DNA of 17,188 nt from CADCVT01 sp036389485 (GCA_036389485.1 DASVPR010000041.1:1-17188); one strand, 5' to 3'; positions 6,263 to 13,228 are shown, numbered from the stretch's first letter. Notes: generated by a model from the letters alone, not told the origin. Program-made: numbers and translations.

Positions 6263-7636
6263 CTACGCGGCGACGGGGAGGGGGCGCGGCGCGGCGTGGT
6301 CGCGCACGCGGGAGTCGAAGGCCAGCTCGGCCTCGAAGTCGGCGTCGTCGGCGTGGCGGAAGGCGACGCCCTTGGACTGCAGCATCGCCACGAAGGTCTC
6401 GACCAGCTCGCCGTCGAGCTGCTTGCCGCTCACGCGCCGCAGCTCGGCGATCGCCTCGGCCGACGAGACCGGGTCGCGGTAGGAGTCGCGCGCTGTCATC
6501 ACGTCGTACGTGTCGGCGATCGAGATCATCCGGGAGAAGCGCGGGATCTCCTCGCCCTCGAGCCCGCGCGGGTAGCCGCGGCCGTCGATCCGCTCGTGGT
6601 GGGCCCAGATGATGTCGGCGATCGGCCCGTAGCCCTCGACCTCGCGCACCACCTTCGCGCCCTGGTACGGGTGCATCTTGATGAGGCCCCAGTCCTCCTC
6701 CGACAGCTTCGTGTCGGCGAGGAGGATGTGGTCCGGCAGGATGAACTTGCCGATGTCGTGCAGCAGGCCGGCGGTGTGCACGAGGTCCTGCTCCTCCTTG
6801 GTGCAGCCGGCCGCGGCGGCCAGCTCGCGCGCGTACCGGGCGACGGCGGCGGAGTGGCGGGCGGTCATGCGGTCCCGCATCGAGAGCGTGCGGAGCATCG
6901 CGGTGAGGACGCCGACCTGCAGCGCGGCCAGCTCCTCCGTGCGCCGCTCGAGCAGCTCGGCCCGCTCCTCGGAGACGAGCAGCGCCCGCAGCAGGTAGAG
7001 GTAGAGGAAGAAGAGCGCGATCAAAAGGGCGAGCGCGGGCCGCCCGAGTTGCGCCTCCGCGTACACCACGATGCTCGCCAGCAGCGCGATCGCCGCCTCG
7101 GAGGGCAGCAGCGGGACGAAGACCGTCTTCAGCCGCTCCCCCATCGAGACGCCGTCCAGCATCCGGCCGATCGCGAGCGTGAGGAACGTGTTCGTCGCGT
7201 GCGCCGCCGTGAAGCCGACGACGACCGCGACGGCGAACACGAACTCCTTGGGCTCCGTCCCGAGCGCCTCGGCCATCGCGGCGATCACGATGCCGCCGAC
7301 GAGCGGGAACGTCGCGAAGTTGGCGACGTTCGCCAGCGCCGCCGAGGCGCGCGGCCGGTAGCGGACGATCCAGACGAGGTTGGAAAGCGACGCGATCGCG
7401 GCGGCGGGAGCGGGGCCGAGGAGCGCCATCGCGATGACGAGGCCGAGGAGGGCGCCGGAGAGCGAGACCCGCTTGTACTCCAGCTCGAGGAGGTCGGCGC
7501 CGACGACGAGGATCAAGAGCAGACCGACGATCGCGGGGTCCCAGTGACCCGTCTCAGCGATGCCGACGGCGACGCCCGCTGACGCGATCGTCAGACCGGC
7601 GGCGAACGCAACGGCCAAACGTGGCGTGCTGCTCAC
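6263..7636 (-). CDS. Seven-TM HD-GYP domain phosphodiesterase (cyclic dinucleotide hydrolase type)
   Basis: 457 residues from the GTG at 7636. Residues 5-221 hold about seven hydrophobic segments forming a membrane sensor domain I cannot assign to a named family. A short linker helix (EERAELLERRTEELAALQ) leads to the HD-GYP domain at about 246-420. Its metal-binding and signature residues are present: H261, H293-D294 in LLHDIGK, H322, H346-H347 in HHERIDGRGYP, and D375. HD-GYP proteins hydrolyse c-di-GMP or related cyclic dinucleotides at the membrane. There is no GGDEF or EAL domain. The frame remains open to an ATG at 7717, but that extension would encode a terminator hairpin and promoter, so I prefer the GTG. 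That GTG is preceded by AGCGGGG and lies just downstream of a sigma-28-like promoter. The substrate and the signal sensed are unknown. Confidence 0.9.
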   Translation of the reverse strand: MSSTPRLAVAFAAGLTIASAGVAVGIAETGHWDPAIVGLLLILVVGADLLELEYKRVSLSGALLGLVIAMALLGPAPAAAIASLSNLVWIVRYRPRASAALANVANFATFPLVGGIVIAAMAEALGTEPKEFVFAVAVVVGFTAAHATNTFLTLAIGRMLDGVSMGERLKTVFVPLLPSEAAIALLASIVVYAEAQLGRPALALLIALFFLYLYLLRALLVSEERAELLERRTEELAALQVGVLTAMLRTLSMRDRMTARHSAAVARYARELAAAAGCTKEEQDLVHTAGLLHDIGKFILPDHILLADTKLSEEDWGLIKMHPYQGAKVVREVEGYGPIADIIWAHHERIDGRGYPRGLEGEEIPRFSRMISIADTYDVMTARDSYRDPVSSAEAIAELRRVSGKQLDGELVETFVAMLQSKGVAFRHADDADFEAELAFDSRVRDHAAPRPLPVAA

Positions 7637-7643
7637 CCCCGCT

Positions 7644-7670
7644 CTATCGGCGCTCGGCCGAAAAACCTGA
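7644..7670 (-). promoter_or_regulatory. Candidate sigma-28 (FliA/WhiG-type) promoter of the HD-GYP gene
   Basis: On the minus strand TCAGGTTT (7663-7670), exactly 11 bases, then GCCGATAG (7644-7651). The sigma-28 consensus is TAAAGTTT-N11-GCCGATAA, so the match is 6 of 8 and 7 of 8 with the exact spacing. Transcription would start at about the GTG codon (7636), giving a leaderless mRNA. The motif match is directly visible; activity is inferred. Confidence 0.45.
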
Positions 7671-7672
7671 GG

Positions 7673-7711
7673 AAAAGCAAAGCGGGGCGCCCCTTCTCGG
7701 AGCGCCCCGCT
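7673..7711 (-). terminator. Strong leftward intrinsic terminator with no assigned gene
   Basis: On the minus strand a 13-bp stem (arms AGCGGGGCGCTCC and GGGGCGCCCCGCT, one T-G wobble) with loop GAGAA is followed by TTGCTTTTCC. The T-run exists only in the leftward direction. It would end a transcript coming from the HD-GYP/MFS intergenic region or from antisense of the MFS gene, just before the HD-GYP promoter. Confidence 0.7.
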
Positions 7712-7827
7712 GCTCATGGACTACTTGAGGCGCGAGACCACTGGAATCCCCCTTCCCCTGTACGAACAGAACGACCGCTGATGGGAATCCTCCGCATCAC
7801 TTGAGTCGACCGCAAGAGGTTGGACAC
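7712..7827. other. Noncoding part of the HD-GYP/MFS intergenic region
   Basis: There is no convincing gene here. GC content is visibly lower than in the flanking genes. The heptamer GGATTCC occurs twice on the minus strand (around 7743 and 7784), and ACTTGAG occurs twice on the plus strand (around 7723 and 7799). A small hairpin CTGT/ACAG is near 7760. A tiny minus-strand frame (GTG, six codons, ending RLK-stop) has a G-rich Shine-Dalgarno sequence before it and ends just upstream of the terminator. It could be a leader peptide or chance. Any transcript ended by the adjacent terminator must start here or further right. Confidence 0.4.
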
Positions 7828-7908
7828 ATGTACGAGCGTCTGCGCGGCTCAAGCTGGGAAGCCGCCGGGCCGATGTGCCCTCTGTGCACACGATGTTGCA
7901 CTCGCTGA
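7828..7908 (+). CDS. Possible Cys-rich upstream ORF (26 codons) overlapping the MFS start
   Basis: ATG at 7828 is preceded by AAGAGG (7814-7819) with 8 bases of spacing, a better ribosome-binding site than any in front of the MFS gene. The 26-residue product begins MYERLRGSSW and ends CPLCTRCCTR, giving four cysteines in eight residues. It stops at TGA 7906-7908, overlapping the first codons of the MFS gene in another frame. Cys-rich short upstream ORFs that act as cysteine-sensing attenuators are known in mycobacteria; whether this one is translated is inference. A chance ORF is a real alternative. Confidence 0.3.
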   Translation: MYERLRGSSWEAAGPMCPLCTRCCTR

Positions 7909-9125
7909 AGGTCCCTGGGTTCGCGCGGCTCGCGACGACCTACACCCTGAACGAGCTCGCCGACTGGCTGGCGACGCTGACCCTCGCGATCCTGGTCTGG
8001 GACGCGACCGGCAACGCCCTCGCCACCACGGCCCTCTTCGTCGCCGCGAAGCTCCTCCCGGCCCTGGTCATCCCCGCCGTCGCGGCGAGGCTCGACGGGC
8101 GCCCGGTCGCGCGCGTGCTCGGCCGCGCCTACCTCGCCGAGGCCTTCGTCTTCGGTGCGCTGGCGCTGGCCGCGGACAGCGCGTTCCTGCCGCTCGTGCT
8201 GGCGCTCGCGCTGCTCGACGGCACGCTCGCCGCCACCGGCCGCGCGGTCACGCGGGCCGCCACGGTGGCCGTGCTGGAGCCCGCCGGGCGACTGCGGGAG
8301 GGCAACGCGCTGCTCAACGTCGGGTTCGCGGTGATGTACGTCGGCGGCCCCGCCCTCGCCGCGCTCCTCGTCGCCGCGCTCGGCCCGGCCGCGGTGCTGG
8401 CCGGGACGGCCGTCGTGTTCGCCGTCCTCGCGGTCCTCTGCGGCCTTTCGCGCGACCTGCCCGCGGGCACGCAGAACCGGCCGGCGACGCTCGTCGCGCT
8501 GCGCGAGGGCCTCGCCTACGTCAAGCAGCACCGCGCGCTGCGCACGCTGCTCTCCGCGCAGGCGCTCGTGATCCTGTTCCTCGCCGTCGTCACGCCGATC
8601 GAGGTCGTGTACGTCAAGGAGGAGCTGCAGGCGGGCGACGCGGGGCTCGGCGTCCTGCTCGCCTCCGCGGGCGCGGGCGTCCTGATCGGCAGCGCCGTCT
8701 TCGCGCGCGCCCGGCGCGGCGCGCTGCCTCCGCTGATCGCGTTCCCGACGGTGTGCATGGGGCTCGGCTACATCGGGCTCGCCGTGGCCCCGAACCTGCT
8801 CGTCGCGTGCCTCGTGGCCGGCGCCGTCGGGATCGGGAACGGCATCCAGTGGATCGCGGTGCAGACCGCCGTGCAGGAGACGACGGCCGAGGAGTTCCAG
8901 GCGCGCGTCTCGGGCGTCCTCGAGGCGATCGTGACCGGCGCCCCGGGGATCGCGTTCATGCTGGGCGGAACGATCACCGCCGTGTTCGACGCGCGGACCG
9001 CGTTCGCGGTGGGCGGCTTCGGCGTGCTGACGGTGGTCGTCCTCGCGGCCGCGTTCTTCCTCCGCGGCCGCACCCGTGGCGTCGCGCCGTCGCCGGCGCC
9101 CGCCCCGGAGCCCGCGCGGCTCTAG
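7875..9125 (+). CDS. MFS transporter, EntS/MefA-like efflux type
   Basis: Up to 416 residues with about 12 hydrophobic segments from residue 15 to 400, an inner-membrane major facilitator. After the TM2 region comes AARLDGRPVARVLGRAY, corresponding to the cytoplasmic loop 2-3 motif of the family. A longer central loop follows at about 200-220 (SRDLPAGTQNRPATL) before the second half (YVKQHRALRTLL). The overall pattern resembles the EntS/macrolide-efflux branch of proton-driven exporters. The substrate is unknown. The start is uncertain: GTG 7875, GTG 7884 and ATG 7893 are all possible and none has a good Shine-Dalgarno sequence. ATG 7893 would give 410 residues, beginning MLHSLKVPGF. A Cys-rich upstream ORF overlaps the start, so translational coupling is conceivable. 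Its TAG stop overlaps that of the convergent ArsR-type regulator. Confidence 0.87.
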   Translation: MPSVHTMLHSLKVPGFARLATTYTLNELADWLATLTLAILVWDATGNALATTALFVAAKLLPALVIPAVAARLDGRPVARVLGRAYLAEAFVFGALALAADSAFLPLVLALALLDGTLAATGRAVTRAATVAVLEPAGRLREGNALLNVGFAVMYVGGPALAALLVAALGPAAVLAGTAVVFAVLAVLCGLSRDLPAGTQNRPATLVALREGLAYVKQHRALRTLLSAQALVILFLAVVTPIEVVYVKEELQAGDAGLGVLLASAGAGVLIGSAVFARARRGALPPLIAFPTVCMGLGYIGLAVAPNLLVACLVAGAVGIGNGIQWIAVQTAVQETTAEEFQARVSGVLEAIVTGAPGIAFMLGGTITAVFDARTAFAVGGFGVLTVVVLAAAFFLRGRTRGVAPSPAPAPEPARL

Positions 9126-9790
9126 TCCCGCGGCTCCTCGCGCGGCGGGATCAGGACCGGGATGGGCTCACCCGGCGGCGTCTGGAGCATCACGAACGGG
9201 CCGTTGCGCTCGGCGCGCTGCTCGCCCTCGTAGAAGCCGATCGTGACGTTCATCTCGGCCGCGTCCTCGCCCGCCTCGGCGCGCAGCTCCTCCTCGAGCG
9301 CGCGCAGGCGTTCGTAGAACGCGAGCATCTCGCGGAAGAGGCGCTCGCGGCCCTCCTCGCTGACGCGGAAGTGGGCCCGGCTGAGCACGAAGTCGGGGTT
9401 CCGCGCTGCCCCGCGGCCGACCGCGTCGAGCGCGTCGTCGGCGAGGTCGCGCACCATCGCCTGGGCGAAGAACGCGACGACCTCGGGATCGGCCTCCGCG
9501 ATGACCTCGTCGCTGATGTCGGGCGTCGCGATCGCGCGGTAGTGCGTCTCGATCGCGCCGCGGCGCCGCGTCTGGCGCACCGGCCGGAGCAGGCCCGCGT
9601 CCGCGAGCGCGCGCATGTGGTAGCTGACGCGGGCCAGCGGCTGCTCGAAGCGCTCCGCCAGCTCCTTCGCGCTGAGCGCCTCGCGCACCGCCGCGACGTA
9701 GATCCGCATGCGCGTCGGGTGGGCGAGCGCGCGCAGGACCGCCGGGTCGCGCAGCAGCTCGAGGCCGCTCCCGGGGGCGGTCTCGCTCAC
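9122..9790 (-). CDS. ArsR-type winged-helix transcriptional regulator
   Basis: 222 residues from the GTG at 9790. Residues 12-86 are a winged helix-turn-helix: LLRDPAVLRALAHPTRMRIY, the helix-turn-helix AKELAERFEQPLARVSYHMRAL (41-62), then the wing VRQTRRRGAIETHYRA (71-86). This is the ArsR/HTH_20 pattern. No metal-binding CxC is seen in the HTH, so it is not a typical metal sensor. Residues 90-222 form a helical C-terminal domain with a strand-rich end (MNVTIGFYEGEQ) of unknown ligand. The GTG start overlaps the TGA stop of the SDR-like gene (GTGA), so the two are translated as one unit. It may regulate its own operon or the convergent MFS gene; neither can be shown from sequence. Confidence 0.82.
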   Translation of the reverse strand: MSETAPGSGLELLRDPAVLRALAHPTRMRIYVAAVREALSAKELAERFEQPLARVSYHMRALADAGLLRPVRQTRRRGAIETHYRAIATPDISDEVIAEADPEVVAFFAQAMVRDLADDALDAVGRGAARNPDFVLSRAHFRVSEEGRERLFREMLAFYERLRALEEELRAEAGEDAAEMNVTIGFYEGEQRAERNGPFVMLQTPPGEPIPVLIPPREEPRD

Positions 9791-10449
9791 GACGATCCCC
9801 GCGCGAGAGCCCGGACGGCGAGCTCGATCTCCTGGTCGCCCGCGAACGCCTCGAACGTCAGCCCGATCGTCTCGGGCGCGTCGAGGCAGGCGACGAGCAC
9901 GGCGGCCACGTCGTCGCGCGGGATCGGCCCGCGCGAGCCGAGGTCGGTCGACAGCTTCACGCGCCCCGTCCCGGGGTCGTCCTGCAGCGACCCGGGCCTC
10001 ACGATCGTGTGGTCCAGCCCGCTCGCGAGCAGCGCCGCGTCGGCCTCCGCCTTCGCCTGCAGGTACGGGCGCATCGCCTCCGGGCCGGCGTCGGGGTCGT
10101 GCGCGCCGATCGAGCTGACCATGAGGTAGCGGCGGATGCCGGCGCGCTCGGCGGCGCCGATGAGCTTGACCGCCGCGCCCAGGTCGACCGTCCGCTTGCG
10201 CTCGGGCCCGCTGCCCGGCCCGGCCCCGGCCGCGAAGACCACCGCGTCCGCGCCCGCGACGTGCTTGGCGACGCCCCGCGCCTCCTCCCGCTCGAGGTCG
10301 CACAGGACCGGGTCCGCGCCCGTCGCGGCGACGTCGTCGAAGTGCTCGGTAGTGCGCACCAGCGACCGCACGCGATCGCCCCGATCGGCCAGCAGCCGCG
10401 CGAGGCGCAGAGCGACCTTCCCGTGCCCGCCGGCGATCGCGACGTCCAT
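9787..10449 (-). CDS. NAD(P)-binding atypical SDR (NmrA/YwnB-like) protein
   Basis: 220 residues with a complete Rossmann fold. The opening MDVAIAGGHGKVALRLARLL carries the glycine-rich GGHGKVA motif (7-13), and SLVRTTEHFDD (29-39) follows the second strand. VVFAAGAGPGSG (70-81) corresponds to the NAG-like strand. LMVSSIGAHDP (109-119) supplies Ser112/113, and YLQAK (129-133) supplies the Y-x3-K pair. RPGSLQDDP (151-159) is the family's RPG motif. The size fits the atypical SDR subgroup of YwnB/YhfK and NmrA-like proteins, which act as reductases, epimerases or redox sensors; the substrate is unknown. The ATG at 10449 has no Shine-Dalgarno sequence. A -10-like TAGCGT (10457-10462) 7 bases upstream suggests a leaderless mRNA, with its promoter overlapping that of the divergent tRNA gene. 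It is the first gene of a bicistron with the ArsR-type regulator. Confidence 0.82.
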   Translation of the reverse strand: MDVAIAGGHGKVALRLARLLADRGDRVRSLVRTTEHFDDVAATGADPVLCDLEREEARGVAKHVAGADAVVFAAGAGPGSGPERKRTVDLGAAVKLIGAAERAGIRRYLMVSSIGAHDPDAGPEAMRPYLQAKAEADAALLASGLDHTIVRPGSLQDDPGTGRVKLSTDLGSRGPIPRDDVAAVLVACLDAPETIGLTFEAFAGDQEIELAVRALARGSS

Positions 10450-10460
10450 TGGGCCAACGC

Positions 10461-10466
10461 TACAAT
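10461..10466 (+). promoter_or_regulatory. -10 box of the tRNA-Ala gene
   Basis: TACAAT matches the -10 consensus at five of six positions. It ends 11 bases before the mature 5' end of the tRNA, the normal distance for a short 5' leader. No good -35 is visible at 16-18 bases upstream. The same bases overlap the -10-like element of the divergent SDR gene. Confidence 0.55.
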
Positions 10467-10477
10467 GCGCGGGGCTC

Positions 10478-10551
<74 letters not shown>

Positions 10552-10556
10552 CTCGT

Positions 10557-10582
10557 GAAGCCCTCGCGAAAGCGGGGGCTTC
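10557..10582 (+). terminator. Hairpin downstream of tRNA-Ala
   Basis: An 11-bp stem, GAAGCCCTCGC with GCGGGGGCTTC (one T-G wobble), capped by a GAAA tetraloop, begins 6 bases after the tRNA. There is no T-run behind it, only a second small stem (GCGC-TTGA-GCGC). It may be a T-less terminator or a 3' processing boundary. Confidence 0.5.
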
Positions 10583-10638
10583 GCGCTTGAGCGCAACCTT
10601 CGCGAGCGCGATCCGTCTCACCGCCGTCACGTCAATCT

Positions 10639-10645
10639 GGAGGAG
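10639..10645 (+). promoter_or_regulatory. Strong ribosome-binding site that fixes the GTG start at 10654
   Basis: GGAGGAG lies 8 bases before GTG 10654, ideal Shine-Dalgarno spacing. The ATG at 10646 directly after it is too close and is followed by a stop two codons later, so GTG is the start. Confidence 0.75.
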
Positions 10646-10653
10646 ATGCAGCG

Positions 10654-12891
10654 GTGAAGAGACTTCGATCCGCGCTGCTCGCAGGCGCAGGCGCCGCCGC
10701 GCTTGCATGCGCCCCGGGCGCCCACGCGGCCGTGCAGAACAGCCAGTCGGGATGGGCCTGGGGCAACCCGCAGCCGCAGGGCAACACGATCGTGGCGATG
10801 GACTTCGCGGGCGGGCGGACGTATGCCGTCGGGCTCGCGGGCACCGGTCTGCGCAGCGACGACGGCGGCACCACGTGGAGCGGGCTCTCCACCGGCACCT
10901 CCGCCGACCTCTACGCCGTTCAGGCCGTGACGCCGGACGTCGTGCTCGCGCTCGGCGGCGACGGCTGCGTCGTGCGTCGCTCCGACGACGGCGGGCGGAC
11001 GTTCCGCAGGATCTACGTCCTGGCCGAGGCCGGCTGCCCCGACCGCGTGCAGATCGCGCACTTCGTCGACCCGCTCGTCGGCTACCTGATCCTGCGCGAC
11101 GGCACCGTCCTGCGCACGACCGACGGCGGCGAGACGTTCGGCCGCACCCAGACCGCGGTGCCCGAGACGCAACAGCGCGGCGGTAGCGCCACGCCCGCCG
11201 ACGCGGTCTTCACGGCCCCCGACACCGGCGTCGTCTTCCTGCAGGGCGGCACCGTCGGCTTCCGCACCACCGACGCCGGCACCTCGTGGCAGCGGGTCGA
11301 CGCCGACCCGGGCGTCGTCCGGCGGATCGAGCGCGTCGACGCCGACAACATCTACGCGGTCGGCCCGGGGACGCTCCTGCACTCGGGCGACCAGGGCGCG
11401 ACGTGGCGCGCCCGGCCCGGCGCCGCGGGCGAGGACGTCACCTCGATCAAGTGCGCGACCCCGCTGCTGTGCCTCATGACCGTCGGCAACGGCGAGGCGA
11501 TCCTGCGCACCGAGGACGGCGGCGCCACCGCGCCGCAGCGCATCAGCACGACGCAGGGCGTCAACGCGGCCGGCTTCGCCTCGGCGACCCGCGCGCTCGG
11601 CGTCGGCCGCGGCGGGGCGACCGTCGTCTCCGACGACGAGGGCCGGACGTACGCGCCCGTCGGCGGCGACATCGGCGGCTCGTACCCGTTCGGGCTGCGC
11701 GCCGGGCCGACGCGCGACATCGCGTTCGCCCTCGGCGCCCGCGGCGACCTCGCGCGGACGACCGACGGCGGCGCGACGTGGCGGCAGCTGCGCGTCTCCA
11801 CCACGGCCGACCTGGAGGACGTCTCGTTCACGTCGGCGGACACCGGCTACGTCCTCGACCAGCGCGGCGGCCTGTTCCGCACCGCCAACGGAGGCCAGAG
11901 CTGGCAGACGCTCGACCCGGGCGCCGGCACGGCGTTCTCGGTCCTGGCGCTGCCGGGCGACGTCGTGCTCCTCTCCGGCACCGGCGTCAAGCGCCAGGTC
12001 GGCGCCGGGCGCTTCGAGCAGGTCTCGAGCCCCGTGCTGCGCGGCGTGGCGAACCTCGACCGCGCCGGCGACGCCATCGTCGCGTACGGTCCGGCGCGGG
12101 CCGCGATCTCGCTCGACGACGGCGCGACGTGGCGGCGCGTGCGCACGCCGACGGTCCGCGTCGGGCGCAGGAAGGTCGTCCTCTCGATGATCGAGGTCGA
12201 CTTCGTGTCGCCGGCGCGCGGCTTCGCGCTCGACACCGCCAACCGGCTGTGGTCGACCCGCAACCGCGGCCGGACGTGGAGCGAGGTCGGCTCGATCGGC
12301 ACCGGCTCCGCGCTCGCGCTCGCGATGACCGACGCGGCGACGGGGTACCTGACGCTGGCCCGGTTCGAGGGCGACCCGTCGGGCGCATACGTGCTGCGCA
12401 CGAGCGACGGCGGGCGCACGTGGCGGCCCCAGCGCGTCTCCACCGGGCGCTTCCCCGAGTCCGACGCCGTGGTGGCGGCCGACGCGGGCCGCGCGTTCGC
12501 GGTGGCGAGCACGCCGGCGGCGGGCGACAACGTGTTCCGCAGCCTGTTCACGACGTCGACCGGCGGCGACGCCGGCGCGCCCTCGCAGATCACGGTGACG
12601 ACCCGGCGGCGGACGCTCACGCGCAGGCAGCTGCGCCGGGCGGGCTACCAGGTGACCGTGAACGGGACGCTCCCCGGCGCGCAGGGCGGCGAGACGATCG
12701 TCGTCGCCATGCGCCGAAGCGGCTCGGCCCGGTGGACCACGGCCACCGTGCTCGCCGGCGCGAACGACGGGTCGTTCACCGCGACGTTCCCGAACGTCCG
12801 GTCGAGCATCGACGTCGTCGCGCAGTGGGCGGGCGACTCGGGCCGCCAGGGCGCGGGGTCGGCGCTGCTGAGGATCCGCGTCAGGCGGTGA
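10654..12891 (+). CDS. Secreted Asp-box (BNR-like) beta-propeller protein with C-terminal Ig-like domain
   Basis: 745 residues. Residues 1-26 are a Sec signal peptide (MKRLRSALLAGAGAAALACA, cleavage after AHA). Residues 30-630 are a repeat propeller with about 12 Asp-box motifs of the S/T-x-D-x-G-x-T-W/F type. Examples are SDDGGTTW (68-75), SDDGGRTF (110-117), TTDGGETF (155-162), TTDGGATW (369-376) and TSDGGRTW (583-590). Several are degenerate (TEDGGATA, TRNRGRTW). Similar folds occur in sialidases, Ycf48-type assembly factors and sortilin-like proteins. The Arg triad of sialidases is not apparent, so an enzyme role is not supported. Residues 645-745 look like an Ig-like beta-sandwich (YQVTVNGTLPG, IVVAMRRSG). 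The role is probably extracellular binding. There is no LPxTG motif or TM anchor. The stop overlaps the convergent rsfS by 11 bp. Confidence 0.83.
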   Translation: MKRLRSALLAGAGAAALACAPGAHAAVQNSQSGWAWGNPQPQGNTIVAMDFAGGRTYAVGLAGTGLRSDDGGTTWSGLSTGTSADLYAVQAVTPDVVLALGGDGCVVRRSDDGGRTFRRIYVLAEAGCPDRVQIAHFVDPLVGYLILRDGTVLRTTDGGETFGRTQTAVPETQQRGGSATPADAVFTAPDTGVVFLQGGTVGFRTTDAGTSWQRVDADPGVVRRIERVDADNIYAVGPGTLLHSGDQGATWRARPGAAGEDVTSIKCATPLLCLMTVGNGEAILRTEDGGATAPQRISTTQGVNAAGFASATRALGVGRGGATVVSDDEGRTYAPVGGDIGGSYPFGLRAGPTRDIAFALGARGDLARTTDGGATWRQLRVSTTADLEDVSFTSADTGYVLDQRGGLFRTANGGQSWQTLDPGAGTAFSVLALPGDVVLLSGTGVKRQVGAGRFEQVSSPVLRGVANLDRAGDAIVAYGPARAAISLDDGATWRRVRTPTVRVGRRKVVLSMIEVDFVSPARGFALDTANRLWSTRNRGRTWSEVGSIGTGSALALAMTDAATGYLTLARFEGDPSGAYVLRTSDGGRTWRPQRVSTGRFPESDAVVAADAGRAFAVASTPAAGDNVFRSLFTTSTGGDAGAPSQITVTTRRRTLTRRQLRRAGYQVTVNGTLPGAQGGETIVVAMRRSGSARWTTATVLAGANDGSFTATFPNVRSSIDVVAQWAGDSGRQGAGSALLRIRVRR

Positions 12892-13228
12892 GCGCCCGCG
12901 CGGGAACCTCGCCCCAGAGCCGCTCGAGCCCGTAGAGCTCGCGCGTCTCGGGCGTGAAGACGTGGACCACCACGTCGAGGTAGTCGAGAAGGATCCACCT
13001 GGCCTCCTGCAGCCCCTCCACACGGCGCGGCAGGAGGCCATGGTCCTTCTTCATCCCCTCGTGGATCCCGTCGTGGATCGCCTTCGTCTGCCGGTCGGTG
13101 TTGCCGCTGCAGACGACGAAGAAGTCGGTGTAGCCGAGGACGCCGCGCAGGTCGAGCGCGACGACGTCGATCGCCTTCTTGTCCGACGCGTAGCCCGCGA
13201 TCGCCTCGACCAGCTCCTCGGGGCTCAC
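12881..13228 (-). CDS. rsfS: Ribosomal silencing factor RsfS
   Basis: 115 residues, matching the Iojap/YbeB family in length. The core motif DVVALDLRGVLGYTDFFVVC (21-40) with SGNTDRQTKAI (41-51) and WILLDYLDVVVHVF (78-91) is diagnostic. The terminal YGLERLWGE (99-107) is the usual ending. RsfS binds ribosomal protein L14 and blocks joining of the 30S and 50S subunits under starvation. The start is GTG 13228, which overlaps the TGA stop of nadD (GTGA); the GGGTGG inside the nadD end may serve as the ribosome-binding site. It is the last gene of the obg-proB-proA-nadD-rsfS series. Its end overlaps the convergent propeller gene by 11 bp, with no separate terminator visible. Confidence 0.96.
   Translation of the reverse strand: MSPEELVEAIAGYASDKKAIDVVALDLRGVLGYTDFFVVCSGNTDRQTKAIHDGIHEGMKKDHGLLPRRVEGLQEARWILLDYLDVVVHVFTPETRELYGLERLWGEVPARALTA

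Noticed and set aside
6296..7582. Plus-strand open frame opposite the HD-GYP gene
   Set aside because: Antisense shadow. The minus strand encodes intact HDIGK and HHxxxDGxGYP motifs and TM segments.
7637..7717. Longer HD-GYP start at ATG 7717 (adds 27 residues)
   Set aside because: The extra codons are the terminator hairpin, its T-run and a sigma-28-like promoter; the extension has no hydrophobic or conserved character.
7715..7798. 27-codon minus-strand ORF starting MRRIPISGRS
   Set aside because: No Shine-Dalgarno sequence before the ATG and no recognisable product. It cannot be told from chance in this intergenic region, so it was not listed as a gene.
7820..10129. Plus-strand open frame of 769 codons across MFS and regulator genes
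   Set aside because: Low-complexity Arg/Ala translation, in a different frame from the hydrophobic MFS protein; GC-driven absence of stops.
12600..12680. Possible cell-wall sorting signal or TM anchor at the end of the propeller protein
   Set aside because: No LPxTG and no hydrophobic segment. The protein ends in a strand-rich, Arg-containing sequence.
10627..13041. Minus-strand open frame of 804 codons opposite the propeller gene
   Set aside because: Arg/Ala/Val-rich shadow with no motifs. The plus strand has a Shine-Dalgarno sequence, signal peptide and Asp boxes.
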